The notes under the pieces are model-generated. The model was not told the DNA's origin. It was given only the letters and a program-made list of their open reading frames with translations, and ran no database searches. A program made the translations under genes and the position numbers. From positions 1-10,715 of the forward strand of contig JANYFI010000436.1 of the NCBI GenBank assembly GCA_025362765.1: a stretch of 10,715 nucleotides of DNA, written 5' to 3'. This document shows positions 6,077-10,715 of this stretch, in pieces (position 1 is the first letter of the stretch; each line of letters opens with the position of its first letter). Source of the stretch: Ferruginibacter sp. GTDB lineage: Bacteria > Bacteroidota > Bacteroidia > Chitinophagales > Chitinophagaceae.

Positions 6077-8239
6077 ATGAAGAAGATACTCGTACTGTTT
6101 TTATTCTCATTTTCGCTGTTAAAAGCAATGGCGGATGAAGGAATGTGGTTGCCCATGTTATTAGGTCAGCAAGTGTACAATGATATGGTAAAGAAAGGAC
6201 TGAAATTGACCAAAGAGCAATTGTACTCAGTTAACAAATCATCTTTAAAAGATGCAATTCTAATTTTTGGCGGCGGTTGTACCGGCGAAATTGTAAGCGG
6301 AGAGGGGCTTATATTTACCAATCACCATTGCGGGTATTCAGCCATTGCCAATGCCAGCACGGTAGAGCACAATTATTTGCAGGATGGATTTTATGCTTAC
6401 AACAAAGACCAGGAAATTAAGAGTGATTTAACCGTGCAGTTTTTAGACAGGATAGCAGATGTTACCAATGAGGTGGAAGCTGCAGTGAAAGGGCTTTCAT
6501 GGGCAGAAAGAACGGCTAAAATGCCGGAGGTGTATAAGTCCATTACCGATAAAGTGCTGGATAATGAAAATGGCCTGGTCGGCAGAATTTATCCCATGTT
6601 TAAAGGCAACCAGTACATCATGTATGTGTACAAAAGCTATCGCGACATTCGTTTGGTGGGTGCGCCGCCCGAAACCGTCGGCAAATTTGGTGGCGATACC
6701 GATAACTGGGAGTGGCCCCGGCATACAGGCGATTTTTCCATCTTCAGGGTATATGCGGCAAAAGATGGCAAGCCTGCAGACTATAGCAAAGACAACACAC
6801 CCTTAAAACCCAAATACTTTTTACCAGTAAGTATCAAAGGTGTTAAAGACGGCGATTATGCGATGATTTATGGTTACCCCGGTGGTACTAACCGTTATGA
6901 AACCAGTTACGGCATTCAATTAAAAAATGACATTGAAAATCCTTCGCTGGTAAATTTGAGGGACGTGCGTTTAAAAATTATGCACGAGCAAATGTTGAAA
7001 GATCCGGCAGTAAAATTAAAACTGGCCAGCAACTATGCCAGTATTGCCAACTACTGGAAATTTTTTGACGGCGAAACAAAGCAACTCATCAAGTTTCACA
7101 CCTTTGACCAAAAGCAGGCTTATGAAAATAAGTTCGCCGAATGGGCTAAAGGCAAAGCTGAATACGAACATATTTTTACAGATTATGCAAAGAATTATGC
7201 TGAATGGACGCCTTACAGCAAACAACGGCAGTACATTAACGAAGGTATCATGGGTTCGCCATTGGCGGCTTTTGCAGGCAGCTTAATTGGCGTAGAAGCT
7301 AACCTCTTAAAACCCGGCATTTCTTCAGCTGACATAAAAAAATCTGTTGATGCCGCAACCGCCGCAAGAAAAAAATTCCAGTCCTCGGAAGACAAGATAA
7401 GTGATCAGAAAATTATGGCCCAAACGGCCATGCTGTTTTACAATGATATTGATAAAAGCCAGCATCCGATTGGTTTTTACGAAGGAATTAAAAATATTTA
7501 CGGCGATTTAAAGGAAGAGCAAACGTTTAAAAAATGGGCTACAAATACTTTTGATAAAACTATCATGCTGGATGATGCTAGGTGGGCATCTTTTTCAGCT
7601 AATCCTGATGCCACGGTGTTACAGGCTGACCCCGCATTTTCCTATGCGGCAGCCTTCATTAAAAATTACAATCTTAAATATGCGCCGTTGTACACCGCGT
7701 TCAATACAAATAATGCCCGCCTTGGCAAAAGTTATCTGAAAGGGATTATGGAAATGAATCCGGCGGCCGCCGCTAAAATGTATCCTGATGCCAACTTTAG
7801 TATGCGGGTAAGTTTCGGCAGCGTAAAAAGCTATAATCCCCGCGACGCAGTGCATTACGACTATATTACTACAGGTAAGGGAGTGTTGGAAAAATACATT
7901 GCAGGCGATTATGAATTTGATTTGCCTGCCAAACAAATTGAACTGATGAAGAAAAAAGATTTTGGCCAGTATATTGATAAGGCAAGAAACGACCTTGTAG
8001 TAGATTTTATCACTACCAACGATATAACAGGCGGCAACAGCGGCAGCCCAGTAATTGATGGCAGTGGTAATTTAATAGGCCTGGCATTTGACGGTAACTA
8101 TGAAGCGCTTAGCCACAAAATTGCCTTTGACAAAGATTTAAACCGGACCATTTGTGTGGATGTCCGGTATGTTCTTTGGTGCATTGATAAACTCGGGGGG
8201 GCAAAAAACATTATCAGTGAATTAAAACTGGTTAAATAA
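6077..8239 (+). CDS. S46 family dipeptidyl-peptidase, DPP7-like, secreted
   Basis: A 720-residue serine exopeptidase that removes dipeptides from the N-terminus of peptides in the periplasm, as part of peptide scavenging in Bacteroidota. The signal peptide is residues 1-19 (MKKILVLFLFSF...AMA), leaving Asp20 at the mature end. The chymotrypsin-fold triad is visible: FTNHHCGYSA (His84), RHTGDFSIFR (Asp219) and GGNSGSPV (Ser655). The residue 18 after the Ser, which sets S1 specificity in this family, is Gly673 in AFDGNYE; Gly marks DPP7-type preference for hydrophobic P1, whereas Arg there marks the acidic-specific DPP11. The length equals that of the Porphyromonas enzymes, and even the Ser and Gly numbers coincide. 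It stands alone, ending in its own terminator. Family certain, specificity inferred from one residue. Confidence 0.96.
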   Translation: MKKILVLFLFSFSLLKAMADEGMWLPMLLGQQVYNDMVKKGLKLTKEQLYSVNKSSLKDAILIFGGGCTGEIVSGEGLIFTNHHCGYSAIANASTVEHNYLQDGFYAYNKDQEIKSDLTVQFLDRIADVTNEVEAAVKGLSWAERTAKMPEVYKSITDKVLDNENGLVGRIYPMFKGNQYIMYVYKSYRDIRLVGAPPETVGKFGGDTDNWEWPRHTGDFSIFRVYAAKDGKPADYSKDNTPLKPKYFLPVSIKGVKDGDYAMIYGYPGGTNRYETSYGIQLKNDIENPSLVNLRDVRLKIMHEQMLKDPAVKLKLASNYASIANYWKFFDGETKQLIKFHTFDQKQAYENKFAEWAKGKAEYEHIFTDYAKNYAEWTPYSKQRQYINEGIMGSPLAAFAGSLIGVEANLLKPGISSADIKKSVDAATAARKKFQSSEDKISDQKIMAQTAMLFYNDIDKSQHPIGFYEGIKNIYGDLKEEQTFKKWATNTFDKTIMLDDARWASFSANPDATVLQADPAFSYAAAFIKNYNLKYAPLYTAFNTNNARLGKSYLKGIMEMNPAAAAKMYPDANFSMRVSFGSVKSYNPRDAVHYDYITTGKGVLEKYIAGDYEFDLPAKQIELMKKKDFGQYIDKARNDLVVDFITTNDITGGNSGSPVIDGSGNLIGLAFDGNYEALSHKIAFDKDLNRTICVDVRYVLWCIDKLGGAKNIISELKLVK

Positions 8240-8245
8240 AAAGGT

Positions 8246-8276
8246 AAAACCGTAGCAGTAAAAACTACGGTTTTTT
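8246..8276 (+). terminator. Intrinsic terminator after the S46 peptidase
   Basis: A perfect 10-bp stem, AAAACCGTAG (8246-8255) with CTACGGTTTT (8265-8274), a 9-base loop, and a run of six T starting inside the stem. It begins 7 bases after the stop codon. The A/T flanks are symmetric, but there is no minus-strand gene on the right that would need it. Confidence 0.85.
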
Positions 8277-8335
8277 GCGGTAAACAATCCGGCACAATAA
8301 GTGTTGTCACATCAAATAATAAAATCAACACAGCG

Positions 8336-9133
8336 ATGAAACAAATTCAGGTAATTGTAACGTGCATTTTTATGAGCGCAGTATTGTCTATTTCCGCACA
8401 AAATAAACCGGGAATAAAAACCGAAGAAGTAAGCTACACTTCAGGAGGTACTACGTTGAAAAGCTTTATCGCCTACGACGGTGATCAAAAAGGCAAGAGG
8501 CCTGCGATTGTTGTTGTACCGGAATGGTGGGGTAACAATAATTATTCAAAATCCAGAGCCCGCCAGTTAGCAGAACTGGGTTATATTGCCATTGCGGTAG
8601 ACATGTATGGAGACGATAAAATAGCGGCTGATCCAACACAGGCGCAGGAATATGCCACCCCATTTTATAAAGATCCGGCATTGGGCGAATCAAGAATTGA
8701 AGCGGCCGTAAATAAATTAAAAGAATATCCGCAGACAGATGCAACAAAAATGGCCGCAATAGGCTATTGCTTTGGTGGTTCAATGGTATTGAACGCCGCC
8801 AAAATGGGCATGGATTTTAAAGGTGTGGTAAGTTTCCACGGGGGGCTGGCAACAGTGCCGGCAACAGCGGGATCTACGAAAGCAAAAATTTTAGTTTGCC
8901 ACGGTGCCGCTGATAAATTTGTGGGTGAAGCAGACGTTAACAGCTTTAAAAGAAATTTGGATTCTTTAAAAGTGCCTTACACATTTATTGTTTATCCTGA
9001 TGCAACACATGCGTTCACCAATCCGCAATCTACCGCAACCGGAAAGAAATTCAGTATGCCTATTGAATACAATGAAGCTGCCGATAAAAAATCATGGAAT
9101 GACATGAAAGATTTTTTCAAAACTATTTTTTAG
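8336..9133 (+). CDS. Dienelactone hydrolase family protein, secreted
   Basis: A 265-residue alpha/beta hydrolase with an N-terminal signal peptide (residues 1-21, ending SISA before Gln22), so periplasmic or secreted. The dienelactone-hydrolase active site is complete: the nucleophile elbow GYCFGG with Cys145, Asp193 in GAADKF and His225 in DATHAFTNP, plus Glu63 in VPEWWG, which in the family interacts with the Cys. The signal peptide makes catabolism of chloroaromatics, the namesake role of cytoplasmic DLH, unlikely; an esterase/lactonase acting on an envelope or external ester is more plausible (inferred). The start at 8336 is fixed by the signal peptide. The gene is isolated by a terminator on each side and is probably monocistronic. 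No natural substrate can be read from the context. Confidence 0.93.
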   Translation: MKQIQVIVTCIFMSAVLSISAQNKPGIKTEEVSYTSGGTTLKSFIAYDGDQKGKRPAIVVVPEWWGNNNYSKSRARQLAELGYIAIAVDMYGDDKIAADPTQAQEYATPFYKDPALGESRIEAAVNKLKEYPQTDATKMAAIGYCFGGSMVLNAAKMGMDFKGVVSFHGGLATVPATAGSTKAKILVCHGAADKFVGEADVNSFKRNLDSLKVPYTFIVYPDATHAFTNPQSTATGKKFSMPIEYNEAADKKSWNDMKDFFKTIF

Positions 9134-9170
9134 TGAGTGTTCATTCGTGAATAGTGAGTATGGAGTGAGC
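9131..9170. repeat. Degenerate 7-bp tandem repeat (TAGTGAG-like)
   Basis: From the stop codon of the DLH gene the sequence runs in heptads: tagtgag, tgttcat, tcgtgaa, tagtgag, tatggag. TAGTGAG recurs exactly at 9131 and 9152 (21 bases = 3 units). Its first unit supplies the TAG stop of the hydrolase gene. No known function. Confidence 0.4.
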
Positions 9171-9196
9171 AGGCCGGAATTTTTTACAATAGTTGT

Positions 9197-9234
9197 AAAA
9201 TGGCAATCCTTTAAAGGTTGCCATTTTGTTTTTT
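9197..9234 (+). terminator. Hairpin terminator between the hydrolase and msrC
   Basis: The stem AAAATGGCAA (9197-9206) with TTGCCATTTT (9218-9227) is perfect over 10 bp. The inner CCTTTAAAGG is itself palindromic, so the whole is a 31-base palindrome with one bulged T. It is followed by G and six T. It lies 63 bases after the hydrolase stop and 18 bases before the msrC ATG, so the msrC promoter must lie in or right after it (TATATTTA at 9234-9241 is a one-mismatch -7 box). Confidence 0.75.
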
Positions 9235-9245
9235 ATATTTACACC

Positions 9246-9722
9246 ATGGCAGAAGATTTACAAATAGCATCGGGCAGCAAAGCTGAAATGTATGAAACGC
9301 TTTTGCCGCAAATAAAAGCGCTGATAGAAGGAGAACCAGACCTGGTGGCCAACCTTGGCAATATTGCCGCAGCATTAAAAGAACAGTTTGGCTGGTTATG
9401 GGTGGGGTTTTATTTGGTTAAAAAAGAAGAGCTGGTGCTAGGACCTTTTCAGGGCCCCGTTGCCTGCACGCGGATTAAAAAAGGCCGGGGTGTTTGCGGC
9501 AGTAGCTGGCAGCAGGCAAAAACACTGATCGTTCCTGACGTGGCGAAATTTCCGGGGCATATTGCCTGTAGCAGTTTATCAGTTTCAGAAATTGTAGTGC
9601 CCATTATCTGCAACAATGAAGTGATTGGTGTACTGGATGTAGATAGCGAAAAAGAAAATTGGTTTGATGAAACCGACCAACAATACCTGGAAGAAATTGT
9701 TAGCTGGATAGAATATGGATGA
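9246..9722 (+). CDS. msrC: Free methionine-(R)-sulfoxide reductase (GAF-domain fRMsr)
   Basis: A 158-residue cytoplasmic GAF-domain enzyme that reduces free L-methionine-(R)-sulfoxide with thioredoxin, part of oxidative-damage repair. The hallmark LGPFQGPVACTRI (65-77) is present. The three redox cysteines are Cys74, Cys84 (GVCGSS) and Cys108 (HIACSS), with the +10 and +24 spacing of E. coli Cys84/Cys94/Cys118. Glu115, Asp131 and Asp133 (LDVDSE) match the E. coli acidic substrate residues Glu125, Asp141 and Asp143. The frame is open back to 9147, but I chose ATG 9246: the family begins here, and the extra 33 codons would read through the terminator hairpin. The stop TGA merges into repeat copy B. 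The function is well supported. Confidence 0.94.
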   Translation: MAEDLQIASGSKAEMYETLLPQIKALIEGEPDLVANLGNIAAALKEQFGWLWVGFYLVKKEELVLGPFQGPVACTRIKKGRGVCGSSWQQAKTLIVPDVAKFPGHIACSSLSVSEIVVPIICNNEVIGVLDVDSEKENWFDETDQQYLEEIVSWIEYG

Positions 9723-9743
9723 CACGGATTTAAAACGGATTTT
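9717..9743. repeat. CGGATT-type degenerate intergenic repeat, copy B
   Basis: CGGAT is at 9725 and 9736 (11-base spacing). On the minus strand the block reads ATCCGTT-TT-AAATCCG-TG-TCATC, nearly the same as copy A at 590-629 and in the same orientation. It overlaps the last codon and the stop of msrC. Bases 9744-9840 that follow hold no gene I recognise. Confidence 0.55.
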
Positions 9744-9839
9744 ATTTTACAATATCAGGTTCTTGCATTACCAATTATATCCCAGCGTACGCAAGGCTCT
9801 CCTATAGCAAAAATCCTTTGAATTGCTGATTTCTTCTGG

Positions 9840-9872
9840 TCCTCACCCTTGGGGGAGTTAGTGGGGGCTATT
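9840..9872. repeat. C-rich/G-rich palindromic intergenic element at the glycosylase 3' end
   Basis: On the minus strand the block reads AGCCCCCACTAACTCCCCC followed by AAGGGTGAGG. CTCACC (9842-9847) can pair with GGGGAG (9852-9857) with one mismatch and a 4-base loop. It resembles short C-run/G-run elements scattered between genes in many Bacteroidota (recalled, not searched). It supplies the last three codons (Ser-Pro-His) and the TAA of the DNA glycosylase. It may act as a weak terminator between the convergent genes. Confidence 0.4.
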
Positions 9873-10466
9873 ATCTTTCCATCCCCACAAATACCTGCAG
9901 GCGTAGGTTCTGTAGGGACTCCATTTTGCAGATAGTTGCACCATTGTTACTTTCAGCGCTTTTTTATCTGTTGCATCCAGGCCGTATAGCTTTGCAATGC
10001 TTTGCTGAATACCGAGGTCGTCCAGCGCAAATACATCTTCCCGGCCCAGTGTAAACATCAGTATCATTTCCACCGTCCATTGTCCAACGCCCTTAATTGC
10101 CGACAAATATTTGATAAGCTCTTCATTTGTCATTTTATTTAATTTGTCATCCGTGATTTTTTCTTCAATAAAGAATCTGCAAACATTCTGAACGTACTGC
10201 GCTTTTGCGTTAGATAAACCAATGCCGCGAAGCGTTTCAACCGGTGTGTCTATAATTTGCTGTGGTGTTGGTTTTTTGTTTTTGTATAGATTTAAAAAAC
10301 GGGTATAAATAACAGCGGCCACCTTGGTGCTTAACTGCTGGCTCATGATAGAGCTGCATAAATGGAGGTACACATTTTTCCTGCTTTCCAATACATATGG
10401 CTCCTGCAAGGCAATTATTTTTTTTAGTTTCTTGTCTTTACTCAGGTGTAATATATGTTCCATCAT
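9858..10466 (-). CDS. DNA-3-methyladenine glycosylase II family (AlkA-like, HhH-GPD)
   Basis: A cytoplasmic base-excision-repair enzyme that removes alkylated purines from DNA. The HhH-GPD fold is clear: SIMSQQLSTKVA (helix entering the domain), the helix-hairpin-helix with IKGVGQWTVEMIL, and then FALDDLG, whose second Asp (residue 150 from this start) aligns with the catalytic Asp238 of E. coli AlkA. The N-terminal AlkA beta domain is absent, as is usual for short family members of about 200 residues. Start: the frame extends to 10508 only through a TTG codon; I prefer the tandem ATGs at 10466 and 10463, since MEHILHLSKD fits the usual beginning of the family (202 or 201 residues). The C-terminus ends inside a C-rich repeat, so the last three residues are probably repeat-derived. 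It converges on msrC. Confidence 0.92.
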   Translation of the reverse strand: MMEHILHLSKDKKLKKIIALQEPYVLESRKNVYLHLCSSIMSQQLSTKVAAVIYTRFLNLYKNKKPTPQQIIDTPVETLRGIGLSNAKAQYVQNVCRFFIEEKITDDKLNKMTNEELIKYLSAIKGVGQWTVEMILMFTLGREDVFALDDLGIQQSIAKLYGLDATDKKALKVTMVQLSAKWSPYRTYACRYLWGWKDNSPH

Positions 10467-10508
10467 TAAATGTAAAACAAACTGTGGAAGGTGAACATAT
10501 TTTTCCAA

Positions 10509-10715
10509 AGGTGCCGTTCAATTTGGCGATGCTCTTTTAATAAGAGAAATATAACATGAATGTCATTCGATCGGATAAGTGAAAGCGTTGGTTGTTATTT
10601 TCCATTTTGCTATCTAAACAGTAAAATATTTTTTATATTGAATTTCTATTTTTCTGAATTATTTTTTACTATGTATTAAAATTTGTTAAAACAATTTTTG
10701 CCGTCAGTATTCAAC
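10509..10715. other. AT-rich spacer without a recognisable gene
   Basis: No convincing coding frame on either strand. A small hairpin CTCTT-TTAAT-AAGAG lies at 10532-10546 and an imperfect AT palindrome at about 10679-10698. Probably the upstream region of the glycosylase and of whatever lies to the right. Confidence 0.5.

Noticed and set aside
7619..7936. 105-residue minus-strand frame inside the S46 gene, and other frames inside confirmed genes
   Set aside because: Antisense or out-of-frame shadows of well-supported genes, without recognisable domains.
9147..9245. 33-codon N-terminal extension of msrC from an ATG at 9147
   Set aside because: It would be translated through the heptad repeat and the terminator hairpin, and fRMsr proteins begin where Met 9246 lies.
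9744..9840. Possible decayed gene piece between msrC and the glycosylase
   Set aside because: Short frames on the minus strand (for example IFAIGEPCVRWDIIGNART) match nothing I know and have no start; left as spacer.
10467..10508. Longer glycosylase starting at 10508
   Set aside because: The first codon there is TTG, and the tandem ATGs at 10466/10463 give the usual family start and length.
10537..10605. 22-residue minus-strand frame beginning MENNNQRFHLSD
   Set aside because: Short, low-complexity start, no family resemblance and no supporting signal; likely chance in AT-rich DNA.
10678..10698. AT palindrome AAATTTGTT/AACAATTTT as an operator
   Set aside because: Imperfect, low complexity, and no gene start adjacent inside the window.

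Overview
The window most likely comes from the chromosome of a Bacteroidota member, with the Chitinophagaceae/Sphingobacteriia side as best guess. The evidence is the set of families (an S46 dipeptidyl-peptidase, a bacterial GH3 acyl-amido synthetase, lipoproteins with a relaxed lipobox), AT-rich spacers, start codons without a clear Shine-Dalgarno, and several spacers carrying a TAnnTTTG-type -7 element. I see no RNA gene, prophage, insertion sequence or CRISPR array. The species is inferred from style, not from a marker gene.

Left part (1-5856, all minus strand). Read in the direction of transcription: a GH3-family adenylating enzyme (5856-4315), a small lipoprotein built on an AAA+ ATPase core whose P-loop has been erased (4240-3629), an ethanolamine-type APC permease (3525-2128), a glutamine-synthetase-like gamma-glutamyl-amine ligase overlapping it by 29 bases (2156-783), and an iron-containing alcohol dehydrogenase cut by the window edge (564-1). 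The last three look like a catabolic module. The permease would import ethanolamine, the ligase would cap its amine with glutamate, and the dehydrogenase would oxidise the free alcohol end. This would be a cobalamin-free route unlike EutBC; the aldehyde dehydrogenase and gamma-glutamyl hydrolase it predicts would lie left of base 1.

Right part (6077-9722, plus strand). A divergent spacer of 220 bases leads to a secreted S46 dipeptidyl-peptidase (DPP7-like by its S1 residue), followed by an intrinsic terminator, a secreted dienelactone-hydrolase-family protein, a second hairpin terminator, and free methionine-(R)-sulfoxide reductase (msrC), whose real start is at 9246. A minus-strand AlkA-like DNA glycosylase (9858-10466) converges on it. 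The rest to 10715 is an AT-rich spacer in which I recognise no gene.

The two most unusual items are the pseudo-AAA+ lipoprotein and the permease/ligase/dehydrogenase cluster. The spacers also carry three kinds of short degenerate repeat (a CGGATT repeat in two copies, a 7-bp TAGTGAG repeat, and a C-rich/G-rich palindromic element that supplies the stop codon of the glycosylase), and a possible 25-residue membrane peptide lies in the spacer between the ligase and the dehydrogenase.
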